Below are positions 18,167 through 27,327 of a stretch of 64,000 nt of DNA, in pieces. Numbering within the stretch: position 1 is the first letter of the stretch; every line of letters starts with the position of its first letter. This stretch comes from Microbacteriaceae bacterium (lineage in GTDB: Bacteria; Actinomycetota; Actinomycetes; Actinomycetales; Microbacteriaceae), in contig JAODMT010000009.1 in assembly GCA_025464975.1 (NCBI GenBank), positions 1 through 64,000 on the forward strand. Direction: 5' to 3'. Both the position numbers and the translations under genes were made by a program. The notes under the pieces are model-generated. The model worked only from the letters and a program-made list of their open reading frames with translations, had not been told where the DNA came from and did not search any database.

Positions 18167-19074
18167 AGCAGGTCCTCCGTTCCGCTGCGACGAACGTACG
18201 CGGTGACTATCGCGAGGATGACCACCATGAGGATGATGGACAGCGACGCGGCCGCCGGGTAGTTGAGCAGGATGAGGAAGTTGCTCTCGATGACGTTTCC
18301 CATCATCGCTGTGCCCGTCCCGCCGAGGAATTCGCGACTGGCGTTGACATAGTCGCCGGCGGCGGGGATGAAGGTGAGCAGCACGCCTGAGACGATCCCC
18401 GGCATCGACAGCGGGATCGTTACCTTGCGAAAGACGGTGGACGGCCGGGCGTACAGGTCGCTTCCGGCCTCGAGGTACTGGGTATCGAGTCGCTCAAGCG
18501 CCGCGTACAGCGGGAGAGTCATGAACGGGATGAAGTTGTAGGTGAGTCCGAAGACGACGGCGACGGGCGTGCCGGTGATGTGGGCATCCGGGGCAAGCAG
18601 CGAAAGCGCTTTGAGCCCGGTGACGAACCCGGACTCGTCCGAAAGCAGCGACTTCCATGCGAGTGTTCGCAACAGGAAGCTGATGAAGAACGGCGCAATC
18701 ACGAGCACCAGCATGAGGTTCTGCAGCAGCGGCCAGGGGCGCGCCGTCACTCCGATGAAGTAGGCGAGCGGATAGCTGAACAGCAGGGCGAAGACCGTTG
18801 CGAGCACCGCGTAGAAAAACGAGCGGACGATCTGGTCGCCGTACTGCGTTATTGAAACGACGTAGTTGTTCCAATTGAAGGCCGTCTGGTACGAGCCGAC
18901 GTCGCCGAACGCGGACGGCGCCTGAAGGGACGTGATGACGAGAGAGACGAGCGGAACCAGGAAGAACAGCACCAGATAGAGGATGCCCGGCAGGAGCAGC
19001 AGGAGCGCGACACGGCTCTTGCGGCGCGGCACCTGCTCCCGCGCCGTACCGGTCGCGAATGCGGAGAACGCCAT
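18163..19074 (-). CDS. potB: Polyamine-type ABC transporter permease, PotB-like
   Basis: Second membrane subunit of the importer. A cytoplasmic basic start is followed by a first helix (VALLLLLPGILYLVLFFLVPLVSLVITSL) with the PotB-type PSAFGDVGSYQTAFNWNNYV loop. The EAA loop is LEAGSDLYARPSTVFRKVTIPLSMPGI. Length is 303. It starts at ATG 19074, three bases after the ATPase gene stop, and overlaps the next permease by four bases. Confidence 0.9.
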   Translation of the reverse strand: MAFSAFATGTAREQVPRRKSRVALLLLLPGILYLVLFFLVPLVSLVITSLQAPSAFGDVGSYQTAFNWNNYVVSITQYGDQIVRSFFYAVLATVFALLFSYPLAYFIGVTARPWPLLQNLMLVLVIAPFFISFLLRTLAWKSLLSDESGFVTGLKALSLLAPDAHITGTPVAVVFGLTYNFIPFMTLPLYAALERLDTQYLEAGSDLYARPSTVFRKVTIPLSMPGIVSGVLLTFIPAAGDYVNASREFLGGTGTAMMGNVIESNFLILLNYPAAASLSIILMVVILAIVTAYVRRSGTEDLL

Positions 19075-19077
19075 CCC

Positions 19078-20277
19078 CTAGGCTTCCTCTAGTTCCGACA
19101 TGAGGGCACGCTTCTTCTGCACCGCGATCGTGGCTGTATCGTCGTCTGCGGTGAATCGCGGCGCGGCGCTCGCCTCGTCCTCCAGCCCGAATCCGTGTTC
19201 GACCTTCCATGACACCCAGGTCTCGGCGCCCTCCGGGGCCATCGGACCGGCTCCCATATTCTGGGCGAAGACGATGATGGAGCCGAGTCCCGGCACGGCC
19301 ACGATGTATTGACTGCTCACCCCGCTGAACGACACGTCGATGACACGGCCTGGCCCGAGCACATTGGTTTCCGCTGTCTTCTCCGGGGCGGTCAGGTGCA
19401 GACTCAGTTTCTCCGGTCGAACACCGATCGTGACCTGCCCGGAGTGACGCTTGGCACGCGCCCTCGGCACGACGATCTTGCTTCCCGCGATGTTCACCGA
19501 GATGCTGTCGGCCGTCGTATCGGCGACCGGGCCGGTGAAGAGGTTGGACTGGCCGAGGAAGTTCGCGACGAACGCCGTTCGCGGAAGCTCGTAGAGAACC
19601 TCGGGGGCGCCGAGTTGCTCAATTTGCCCCTTGTTCATGACCGCGACGGTGTCGGCCATCGTCATGGCCTCCTCCTGGTCGTGGGTGACATGAAGGAAGG
19701 TGAGTCCGACCTCCTCCTGGATGGACTTCAGTTCCAGTTGCATCTGGCGCCGCAGCTTGAGATCGAGTGCACCGAGCGGCTCGTCGAGAAGCAGAAGCGC
19801 CGGCCGGTTCACGATCGCGCGCGCGAGCGCGACCCGCTGCTGTTGCCCGCCGGAGAGCTGGGACGGCCGCCGGGTCGCGAGGTGGTCGAGTTCGACGAGG
19901 CTGAGCGCCTCGTGGGCCTTCGCTGTGGCATCCGCGATCCTGCGCCGGCGGAGGCCGAACGCCACGTTTTCAATGATCGACATGTGCGGGAACAGCGCGT
20001 AGCTCTGGAAGACCGTGTTGACCGGCCTCTGGAATGGCTTGGTGTCGGTCACGTCCTTCCCGCCGATCAGGATCCGGCCGGCGGTCGCCTCCTCCAGCCC
20101 GGCGACGAGGCGGAGAGTCGTGGTCTTGCCGCACCCGGAGGGTCCAAGCAGCGCGAAGAACGAACCGGCCGGAATGGTGAGGCTCAGGTCCTCGATCGCC
20201 GTAAAACCGGGGAACCGCTTGTGCACCCCGACGAGCTCGAGGTCCGCGCCCGCCTCGGCGAATGCTGCGGTCGCCAC
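19078..20277 (-). CDS. potA: Polyamine-type ABC transporter ATP-binding protein, PotA-like
   Basis: Energy-coupling ATPase of the importer. Walker A is GPSGCGKTT, the signature LSGGQQQR and Walker B LLLLDEPLGALD. The H-loop is LHVTHDQEEA. The C-terminal TOBE-type domain (about 285-380) is present. GTG at 20277 (VATAAFAEAGADLELVGVHKRFPGF) is chosen because it overlaps the binding-protein stop by one base and reaches the conserved N-terminus; the frame is open further upstream, but that stretch overlaps the binding-protein gene. Length is 399, slightly longer than E. coli PotA because of an extended tail. Confidence 0.92.
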   Translation of the reverse strand: MATAAFAEAGADLELVGVHKRFPGFTAIEDLSLTIPAGSFFALLGPSGCGKTTTLRLVAGLEEATAGRILIGGKDVTDTKPFQRPVNTVFQSYALFPHMSIIENVAFGLRRRRIADATAKAHEALSLVELDHLATRRPSQLSGGQQQRVALARAIVNRPALLLLDEPLGALDLKLRRQMQLELKSIQEEVGLTFLHVTHDQEEAMTMADTVAVMNKGQIEQLGAPEVLYELPRTAFVANFLGQSNLFTGPVADTTADSISVNIAGSKIVVPRARAKRHSGQVTIGVRPEKLSLHLTAPEKTAETNVLGPGRVIDVSFSGVSSQYIVAVPGLGSIIVFAQNMGAGPMAPEGAETWVSWKVEHGFGLEDEASAAPRFTADDDTATIAVQKKRALMSELEEA

Positions 20278-21491
20278 TACGAGCCCAGCAGAACGGCCTG
20301 GAAGGCGGCGTTGTACTTGCTCTCCTCCGCGCTCGAGAGAGTGCGGAAGACTCGCGCCTTGGAGAGCGTCTCCTCGTTCGGGAAGATGAGCTGATTTTCG
20401 GCGAGTGCCGGGTCGATGTTTTGCATCGCCTCCTTCGCTCCGACAACGGGGGTGATGTAGTTCACCCAGGCGGCGACCTCTGCGGCCACCTCCGGCTGGT
20501 AGTAGTAGTTGATCAACTCCTCGGCCGCAGACTTCTTCTGCGACCCGATCGGAATGAGGAAGTTGTCGTTCCACAGCGTGCCGCCCGCTGTGGGGATGGC
20601 GAACTCCCATTTGTCGCCGGCCTCGGCGTTGATCACCGTGATGTCGCCGGACCAGCAGATCGCCGCCAGCGTGTCTTCGCTCTTGAGGTCCTCGAGGTAG
20701 GCGTTTCCCTTGATGTTGCGGATCTGACCGTCGTTCACCTGCTTCTTGAACTCGTCGATCGCGGCGTTGAATTGGCTATCGCCCCACTTCGTGCTGATGT
20801 CGACACCCTGCTGAAGCATGATCAGGCCGATGGTGTCGCGCATCTCGGACAGCACTCCAACGCGCCCCTTCAACGACTTGTCCCAGAGGTCGTTGACCGA
20901 CTTCAGCCCGCCGGGAACCTTTTCTTTGTTCCAGCAGATCCCCGCGAAACCGCCCTGCCAGGGCAGCGACTTTTTGCGACCGGGATCGAAGTCGACATTC
21001 TTCAGGTCAGGGGTGAGGTTCTTGGCGTTCGGGATCTTGCTGAGGTCGAACTGCTGCACGTAGCCGAGGTTGATCATGCGGCTCACCATCCAGTCGGTGA
21101 GGCAGACGACATCGGCGCCGATGTCCTGGCCGAGCGCGAGTTGGTCCTTCACCTTGCCGTAGTAGGTGTTGTTGTCGTCCACGGCCACGTCGTATTTGAC
21201 CGTGATCCCGGTCTGCTTTTGGAAGGCATCCAGGGTCGGGTGGCGCTTGCCGCTGTCATCCTCGTCGAGGTACGCCGCCCAGTTGTCCCAGCGGAGGGTC
21301 TTGTCCGTTGCCGACTTGTCGGGGGCTGCCGTCGGTTTGCCGGCCGGCCCACCGGGCGAGCAAGCGGCGAGCGTGAGAGCCGCGGCTCCGATTCCCACGC
21401 CTTGCAGCACCGATCGCCGAGAGAACTGCGCGGCCCGCGCGTTCTGAATCAGGCGCTGAATCATCGGATCGGTAGGAATTGGTCTGGCCAT
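20277..21491 (-). CDS. potD: Polyamine-type extracellular solute-binding lipoprotein, PotD-like
   Basis: Substrate-binding component of the importer. The N-terminus carries a twin-arginine-like and lipobox signal: FSRRSVLQGVGIGAAALTLAACS. The mature part begins TLRWDNWAAYLDED, the usual PotD/PotF opening (LRWxNWxxYxD). ATG at 21491 is preferred over 21509 because the AAGGAG motif lies inside the longer version. Length is 404. It is the first gene of the operon binding protein-ATPase-permease-permease-aminotransferase and is divergent from ald. Confidence 0.92.
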   Translation of the reverse strand: MARPIPTDPMIQRLIQNARAAQFSRRSVLQGVGIGAAALTLAACSPGGPAGKPTAAPDKSATDKTLRWDNWAAYLDEDDSGKRHPTLDAFQKQTGITVKYDVAVDDNNTYYGKVKDQLALGQDIGADVVCLTDWMVSRMINLGYVQQFDLSKIPNAKNLTPDLKNVDFDPGRKKSLPWQGGFAGICWNKEKVPGGLKSVNDLWDKSLKGRVGVLSEMRDTIGLIMLQQGVDISTKWGDSQFNAAIDEFKKQVNDGQIRNIKGNAYLEDLKSEDTLAAICWSGDITVINAEAGDKWEFAIPTAGGTLWNDNFLIPIGSQKKSAAEELINYYYQPEVAAEVAAWVNYITPVVGAKEAMQNIDPALAENQLIFPNEETLSKARVFRTLSSAEESKYNAAFQAVLLGS

Positions 21492-21519
21492 GGCGGGCGA
21501 CTCCTTCACGACGTGAGCA

Positions 21520-21534
21520 TGTGTGCGAACACAA
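21520..21534. promoter_or_regulatory. Candidate regulator site near potD start
   Basis: TGTGT (21520-21524) and ACACA (21529-21533) form an inverted repeat. The segment TGTGCGAACACAA at 21522-21534 closely matches a second site at 21606-21617 in the same divergent region. Confidence 0.4.
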
Positions 21535-21603
21535 CGCGAACCGCGTTGCTAGATACTCGCACGACGAGGGCCCATTTCGCATCAACTATGGGGCAAATCG
21601 ATC

Positions 21604-21618
21604 ATTGTGCAACACAAT
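21604..21618. promoter_or_regulatory. Candidate regulator site in potD-ald divergent region
   Basis: ATTGTG (21604-21609) and CACAAT (21613-21618) are a perfect inverted repeat with a 3-bp centre. The core TGTGCAACACAA resembles the site near potD apart from one inserted base. The rest of the 226-bp spacer shows no gene. Confidence 0.45.
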
Positions 21619-21735
21619 CTTCACTAAATCAGCATGATCTGGGCGCTTTTGGTGCGGAATCGTGCGTCACCCGACGCTACGCTTGACCTGCGCCGACAGT
21701 GTGGTTGAGCGCAGGACCCACAAGACAGGAGCACC

Positions 21736-22851
21736 ATGAAAATCGCCGTGCCCGCCGAGATAAAGAACAACGAATTCAGGGTTGCGATAACCCCGGCCGG
21801 GGTGCACGATCTGGTTGCTCACGGCCACGAGGTGCTCATTCAGAGCGGTGCCGGACTTGGCTCCTCGATCTCGGACGAGCGGTATGCCGCGGCGGGGGCC
21901 GCGATCGCGCCGGATGCCGACTCGACCTGGGACTCGGCCGACCTGCTGCTGAAGGTCAAGGAGCCGGTTGCCAGCGAGTACCGGCATTTCCGGTCGGACC
22001 TCGTGCTCTTCACTTACCTTCACCTCGCGGCGGAACGCGAGCTGACCGAGGAACTTCTCGAACAGCGGGTGACCGGCATCGCGTACGAGACCGTGCAGTT
22101 GCCGACCCGCGCCCTTCCGCTGCTGGCTCCGATGAGCGAGGTCGCCGGGCGGCTCGCGCCGCTGGTCGGCGCCAACGCCATGTTGAAGCCGAACGGTGGA
22201 CCAGGACTCCTCGTTCCCGGTGTCCCCGGCACGCACCCGGCGAAGATCGTCGTGCTCGGCGGCGGTGTCGCCGGCACGAACGCGCTCTCGGTGGCGGTCG
22301 GCCTCGGGGCCGAGGTGACCGTGCTCGATACCAACCTGCAACGGCTTCGCGAGCTGGATGCGCTGTATGCCGGTCGGGTGAAGACCATCGCCTCCAATTC
22401 CTTCGAAATCGATAAGGCCTGTGTCGAAGCGGACTTGGTGATCGGGTCGGTTCTGGTGCCGGGCGCCAAGGCTCCCAAGCTCGTCAGCAACGAGCTGGTC
22501 TCGCGGATGAAACCGGGGAGCGTGCTCGTGGACATCGCCGTGGATCAGGGCGGATGCTTCGCGGACTCGCACCCGACCACTCACGCCGATCCGACCTTCA
22601 CCGTGCACGGATCGCTTTTCTATTGCGTCGCCAATATGCCGGGCGCGGTACCGAACACATCGACCTATGCCCTGACCAACGCGACCCTCCCGTTCGTGCG
22701 GGAGATTGCCGACGGCGGTTGGCGTAAGGCCCTCCTCGCCGATCCCTCTCTTGCCCTCGGGCTGAACACCTATGACGGCCAGGTGGTGAGCGAACCAGTC
22801 GCCGCCGCGCACGGGTTCGAGTTCCGCGCGCTCGACAGCGTTCTGGCCTAA
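21736..22851 (+). CDS. ald: Alanine dehydrogenase
   Basis: NAD-dependent oxidative deamination of L-alanine to pyruvate and ammonia, or the reverse. The start is ATG 21736, with AGGAG four bases upstream. The family N-terminus is MKIAVPAEIKNNEFRVA, followed by catalytic LLLKVKEP and LFTYLHLAA. The NAD site is IVVLGGGVAGTNALSVAVGLGAEVTVLD. Later blocks VDIAVDQGGC and NMPGAVPNTSTYALTNATLP are diagnostic. Length of 371 is exact for the family. It is divergent from the polyamine importer, so the two may share control: alanine is the usual product of pyruvate-linked amine transamination. Confidence 0.97.
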   Translation: MKIAVPAEIKNNEFRVAITPAGVHDLVAHGHEVLIQSGAGLGSSISDERYAAAGAAIAPDADSTWDSADLLLKVKEPVASEYRHFRSDLVLFTYLHLAAERELTEELLEQRVTGIAYETVQLPTRALPLLAPMSEVAGRLAPLVGANAMLKPNGGPGLLVPGVPGTHPAKIVVLGGGVAGTNALSVAVGLGAEVTVLDTNLQRLRELDALYAGRVKTIASNSFEIDKACVEADLVIGSVLVPGAKAPKLVSNELVSRMKPGSVLVDIAVDQGGCFADSHPTTHADPTFTVHGSLFYCVANMPGAVPNTSTYALTNATLPFVREIADGGWRKALLADPSLALGLNTYDGQVVSEPVAAAHGFEFRALDSVLA

Positions 22852-22868
22852 CCCACTCGCCACGGGGA

Positions 22869-22890
22869 CGCCCCCTCAGCGGTCGGGGCG
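22869..22890. terminator. Weak hairpin between ald and the EccC-like gene
   Basis: CGCCCC (22869-22874) pairs with GGGGCG (22885-22890) around a 10-nt loop in the 70-bp gap between two convergent genes. There is no U-run. Confidence 0.3.
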
Positions 22891-22921
22891 CCTCGGCCGG
22901 CGGCGCCGCGGACAGGAGCGC

Positions 22922-25900
22922 CTAAGCAGGGAGCGTCGCGGCTGGGAGCGTCGCGGCTGGAGGCGCCGCTGTGGGTCCCATCATCGTGGGCCCCATCGTC
23001 GGCGCAAGCACCCGTCCGATGGTGCCCTCGGGATCGAGCGACCAACACTGTCCGGAGTTGTGAGCGAGCGGCGGCGGCAGAGCCCTACCCCCGCTGATCG
23101 CCCGAAAGTCGGCGAGGCTGCAGCGGTCGAAGACCATGAGCGCACTCGAGCGAAGCGACCCGAGCAGTGACCAATTTGCCTGCCACGACTCGGGGTCTCC
23201 CACAATCGTGGTCGGTGCCGCCCCGTCCGAGACCAGGCGCGGGTCGGCACTCACCCGGCTCATCAGTCCCGCATGCCGACCTGCTACGCGCACAGTGTTG
23301 CCGGCCGCTCCCGCACCCCAGTTTCTGGTGGCGTCGTCGGGCCGGGTCGTCACGACCACGAGAGTCGGATACCGCTGCCGATCGGGCGCCGCCACGGGTG
23401 CTGTGCTCGAATCCGGCGACGCTGTCGGCTCGAGCGCCGAACGGACCGCGGCCGTCCCGGGAACGGCGACCTGAATTCGGGAGCCGCGCCACTCTCCGGA
23501 ACCGGGTGGCGCGGTCGCCGAGTAGCCGGACGGTGAACCTCCGGCCATGAGGCGATCCTGGCGGGTCGGCATCCGAAGCACGATCCTCGACTCAAACAGT
23601 CCGGCCAGCGTCTGCAGGTGCGGCGTAACCCTTCGGACGGCGACGGCGAGCGCGAGCCCGCTAGAGGCGCCCTCGCGGGCGAGTTCGGCAAGCCGATCGA
23701 CGAACTCGGCGCGGTATTCCTCGGGGAAGCGGCCCACGAGTGCGTCGAGGTCGTCGATCGCGATGACTCGCGGGCCGGGAGCCGCGGCACGAACCAGCCG
23801 GAGTGCCCTCTCGACCGCATCCCAGCTTCCATCGACGGTAGTCGGCATCCGCGCGACGTTCGAGGCGCCGGCGATCGTGGCAAGCACCGTGCTCTTGCCG
23901 GACTGCTGGCCGCCGATGACGAGCAGATTGCCATCCGCCTCGGGGCGGTAGCGGGCGACGGCGCGGGTCTGTCGCTCGGGAAGATCGAGAAGTCCAAACG
24001 GGATGCCGGCGTTCTGGTCGTCCGCATCGGGGTGGTCAACGCCCGTGGCACCGGGATTCCGGGCGTCCGCATCGAGGGACCCGACGTACACGAGAGACGG
24101 GAGCTCGTCGCACCACGGCCGGCGGATCCGGTCCGCTCCGACAGTTCGGATGTCCCGAACTCGCGCGATGTCGTCCGCCGCGGCAAGGGCGACGCGCACG
24201 CCGATCGGCTCCCCTCCCCCGATGCTGACGAAGGCGTGGCCGGGCCCGTCCGCCGACAGTTCCGCGGCGTGCGTTGTGCCGAGGACGGCGATGCTGTCCG
24301 CTCGGTTATTGACCCGGAGCGAGACGCGCAGCGCGGCGTTGGCCAGAACGGAGTCCCGAATCGCACCGGCCGGTCGTTGGGTGCAGAGGATCAAGTGAAG
24401 GCCGAGCGATCGGCCGCGCGCGGCGAGATCGGCGAACAGTTCGTGGAGCTCCGGGAAGTCTGAGGCCATCGCGGCGAACTCGTCGACGACAATGACCAGG
24501 CGGGGAAGGGTGACCCGGTGGTCGTCGACGTGTCTTGCTCCCGCATCCGCGATGATCCGCTCCCGGTAGCGAAGTTCGGCCCGCAGACTGACTAGCGCCC
24601 GGTTGGCCGCTCGATCGTCGAGATCGGTGACAACGCCGACCACGTGAGGCAGCTCCTGAATGGGTCCGAACGCCGATCCGCCCTTGAAATCGACGAGGAG
24701 AAAATTCACCGCCGCCGGTTCGTGCGCGGCGGCAATCGCCAGAATCCAGCTGACCAGCAGCTCGCTCTTTCCGCTTCCGGTCATTCCGCCGACGACGGCG
24801 TGCGGGCCATGGGCGACGAGGTCGATTCGAACCGGTCCGGTGTCCGACCAGCCGAACGTGCACGCAAGAGATCCGGGGGCGCCCGCCTCAACCGGAAGTG
24901 CGCTGAAGGCGCGTGGCAGGCCAGCGCCGTCGGATGGCGGCGAGATCCCGCGGGAAACTGCCGCCCTTGAGAGCAGGTCGGCGTGGGCTGCCGCCTCCTC
25001 GACGGAAATGAGCTCCACGGCAAGCGGGACCGGCACAGCTGATGCGGCGCCGTGATCGACCGTCGCCCGGCCGCCGGTCACCCTCAGGATCACCCTGCAC
25101 CCGCCGGGAACTGACTCGGGATCGTCGGTCACCGCGACGAGAACACTGTGGCTCCCGGCTCGCCACCGAACGGTCTGCACCGCGGACTCGTTGGCGATCG
25201 GCACCAGCCGGTGCGGCAGCTCGCCGAGCCAGCGGAGGCCTTCCCCGCCGGTCGATTCGATCCGCCATTCGGCTGGCGACAGGAGGTTGGCCAGCTGCAG
25301 GAGGATCCCGCGGGCCGCCGAGGAGCCGACACCGAGCGGGCCGCAGATTCCGATTCCGAGGCGAGCGTCGGAGACGGCCGGTACGGCCGGAATAATGGCC
25401 GCGTGCAATCGCAGACGCTCGAGATCAGCGCTAACGGCATCAACAGTCGGCCGCCTCGCGGCGGGGAGCCCCTCAATACGGAGCGAGCTTGACCCGGCGC
25501 CGAGACCGAGTCTTACCGGAACGGCCACCCCCACGCCGGTGAGCCACCGCTCCGGGTCCCTCACCGGCCGGTCACCGAGCTGCCGAGCTCCCGGGTTCGC
25601 GACGGACAGCAATTTTCGCTCCGTCGCATGACGCTCGTCGATGGCCTCGCGAGTCAGTTCGATCTCGCGCCTGAATCTCGAGGCCTCCAGACGCCGCGCT
25701 CTGCGGCGGTTGATGTGCGCGTCGACGAGGCTCGCCACGGCCACCACTGGTCCGAGAAACGCAAAGGCGAGGGCCATGGCCGACTGGGTGATTGCCCAGA
25801 TCACCACGGAACCGGCCACCGGGGCCAGGCTCGCGATGACGGGAAAGGGATGGCGCTGGGGCGGCGCCGGGGCCAACGGAGCGGCGAGCGGCAAAAGACC

Positions 25901-25939
25901 CGATCCGGGCGGCGGGAGGTCGAGGGCGGAATTGATCAC
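22922..25939 (-). CDS. FtsK/SpoIIIE-family ATPase, EccC/EssC-like
   Basis: Membrane-anchored multidomain ATPase resembling the motor of type VII secretion systems. It has 1005 residues. Two N-terminal membrane helices lie near 44-77. A first ATPase has Walker A GGMTGSGKSELL near residue 383, FLLVDFKGGSAF, Walker B LVIVVDEFAAM, and the FtsK-type LILCTQRPAG. A second ATPase has VIGGQQSGKSTVL near residue 673 and VIAIDDLDALVG. EssC proteins carry N-terminal FHA domains; none is seen here, but the next gene upstream (26032-27303) encodes one. The start is GTG 25939 without a strong ribosome-binding site. It is last in the 22.9-41.2 kb same-strand cluster. No WXG100 gene was found nearby, so the exported substrate, if any, is unknown. 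Confidence 0.85.
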   Translation of the reverse strand: MINSALDLPPPGSGLLPLAAPLAPAPPQRHPFPVIASLAPVAGSVVIWAITQSAMALAFAFLGPVVAVASLVDAHINRRRARRLEASRFRREIELTREAIDERHATERKLLSVANPGARQLGDRPVRDPERWLTGVGVAVPVRLGLGAGSSSLRIEGLPAARRPTVDAVSADLERLRLHAAIIPAVPAVSDARLGIGICGPLGVGSSAARGILLQLANLLSPAEWRIESTGGEGLRWLGELPHRLVPIANESAVQTVRWRAGSHSVLVAVTDDPESVPGGCRVILRVTGGRATVDHGAASAVPVPLAVELISVEEAAAHADLLSRAAVSRGISPPSDGAGLPRAFSALPVEAGAPGSLACTFGWSDTGPVRIDLVAHGPHAVVGGMTGSGKSELLVSWILAIAAAHEPAAVNFLLVDFKGGSAFGPIQELPHVVGVVTDLDDRAANRALVSLRAELRYRERIIADAGARHVDDHRVTLPRLVIVVDEFAAMASDFPELHELFADLAARGRSLGLHLILCTQRPAGAIRDSVLANAALRVSLRVNNRADSIAVLGTTHAAELSADGPGHAFVSIGGGEPIGVRVALAAADDIARVRDIRTVGADRIRRPWCDELPSLVYVGSLDADARNPGATGVDHPDADDQNAGIPFGLLDLPERQTRAVARYRPEADGNLLVIGGQQSGKSTVLATIAGASNVARMPTTVDGSWDAVERALRLVRAAAPGPRVIAIDDLDALVGRFPEEYRAEFVDRLAELAREGASSGLALAVAVRRVTPHLQTLAGLFESRIVLRMPTRQDRLMAGGSPSGYSATAPPGSGEWRGSRIQVAVPGTAAVRSALEPTASPDSSTAPVAAPDRQRYPTLVVVTTRPDDATRNWGAGAAGNTVRVAGRHAGLMSRVSADPRLVSDGAAPTTIVGDPESWQANWSLLGSLRSSALMVFDRCSLADFRAISGGRALPPPLAHNSGQCWSLDPEGTIGRVLAPTMGPTMMGPTAAPPAATLPAATLPA

Positions 25940-26031
25940 CGGACAAGCTGAGCAGGCGAGTTACCGCGCCGGGGAAGGAACCGTCGGCTCGTGGACTACC
26001 GCCGAGGGTGCCGACTGCTGAAGGAGTGGAC

Positions 26032-27303
26032 TCAGCTGACGATGAAGAACTGTTCGCCCATCTCGACCCGGGTTCCTCGTGCGACGCGGAATCTTCTCTC
26101 CGGCTCACAGCGCATCGGCCTCGACTCGGGTTCGCGCACGATCGTCCCGTTGCCGGAGAACCGGTCCTTCACCCAGAACGACCCGGCTTCCTGTCCGAAT
26201 TCGAGGTGCACCTTGGAAACGGAGCGACTGGGATCCAGCACCCTGACCAGCTGATCGAAATATTCGCCGGGTTCCGGTTGCGGGTTTCGCCCGATTAGTC
26301 CGGTGCCGTAGACGGTGAAGCTCTCGCCGGTACTGAACTGCAGCACGAAGCGCTCACCACGGTGTTGGCCGGAGCGCACAATGCGGGTAGCCTCGAGATC
26401 CTCGGCGTCATCGAATGCGCCAGGGGCCGGATTGTTCGACGTCGGTTTCGACGCAGCCGGTTTCGACGCGGCCGGATTCGACGCGGCCGGATTCGACGCG
26501 GCCGGTTTCGAAAAGATCGAGGCGGATGCCGTCGGAGCCACAGAAGCGCCAGCACCGGGGGTGTCGGAGAGGTCCCGCTCGCTCGGGCGCGACACCGCGT
26601 CCGGCGCCGGTGGGACGTTCGGCTCTGGCTCGTAGAAAACCGGTCGGACCGGGTTCACCAGCGGCGGCACCGAGAGGGAATCGACATTGATCACCACGGT
26701 GTCTCGTGAACGACCAAAGTCTTCGCTTGCCGCGCGGGAGACGTGGCCGCATTCGCCACAAAAAATGTCATTGATCGCCATCGGCGATCCGCACTGGGAA
26801 CAGACCTGCGGCGTTGACCCGCTGTTGGGCGCGGAGGATGCCCCGCTGTTGCGTGCCGGTTCGGCGAGCGGCGCCGACGGTTCGGCGGAAACCCGATTGC
26901 GGAACCCGCGTCGGACTGGAGCGTCGGACGAGCCGGTCCGCGCGCCGGCTGAGTCAACGGGCGACGGTTCAACGGCCGACGGGTCAACGGTCGACGGGTC
27001 AACGGTCGACGGTTCAGCCCCGGATGCCTGAGCGGACGCCGGAACCGCGCCGGATGGGACGGCGGCCGCCGGGTCACCGCCGGAAGAGTGAGCGCCAGCC
27101 GGCCGGGCGGTAGACGGTCGAGCAGGGGCCGGGCGAGCAGTGGCGGGCCGAGGAGTGACCGAGCGATCAGCGGCCGAGCGGGGCGGCGCGGCCGAGGATG
27201 GAGTCGCTGACGAAGCCGCCGACGCGGGAGTGACGGCCCTCCCGCACTCGCCGCAGAAGAGCGCGCCAATAGGCAGTTCCGTGCTGCAATACGGGCATCT
27301 CAT
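26032..27303 (-). CDS. Double zinc-ribbon, FHA-domain protein
   Basis: 423-residue adaptor-like protein. ATG 27303 has GAGGGGAG upstream; GTG 27309 is an alternative. A zinc ribbon opens the protein (CPYC, then CGEC: Cys 3, 6, 17, 20). A Ser/Thr/Pro/Ala-rich linker of about 130 residues follows, with repeats of the type TVDPS. A second zinc ribbon is CSQCGSPMAINDIFCGEC. A second low-complexity linker contains five-residue repeats (AASNP, AASKP). The C-terminal FHA domain has GLIGRNPQ, SVSKVHLEF and FSGNGTIV, the phosphothreonine-binding pattern. It likely reads phosphorylation by the kinase encoded at 38037-39452. It has no membrane segment. It lies 92 bp before the ATPase gene. Confidence 0.82.
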   Translation of the reverse strand: MRCPYCSTELPIGALFCGECGRAVTPASAASSATPSSAAPPRSAADRSVTPRPATARPAPARPSTARPAGAHSSGGDPAAAVPSGAVPASAQASGAEPSTVDPSTVDPSAVEPSPVDSAGARTGSSDAPVRRGFRNRVSAEPSAPLAEPARNSGASSAPNSGSTPQVCSQCGSPMAINDIFCGECGHVSRAASEDFGRSRDTVVINVDSLSVPPLVNPVRPVFYEPEPNVPPAPDAVSRPSERDLSDTPGAGASVAPTASASIFSKPAASNPAASNPAASKPAASKPTSNNPAPGAFDDAEDLEATRIVRSGQHRGERFVLQFSTGESFTVYGTGLIGRNPQPEPGEYFDQLVRVLDPSRSVSKVHLEFGQEAGSFWVKDRFSGNGTIVREPESRPMRCEPERRFRVARGTRVEMGEQFFIVS

Positions 27304-27327
27304 GGTCACACTCCCCTCGTTGAGCCG

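Noticed and set aside
25940-26031. Possible WXG100 gene in gaps of the 22.9-41.2 kb cluster
   Set aside because: All gaps are too short (92, 24, 58, 9 and 234 bp) or lack an open frame with a W-x-G motif.
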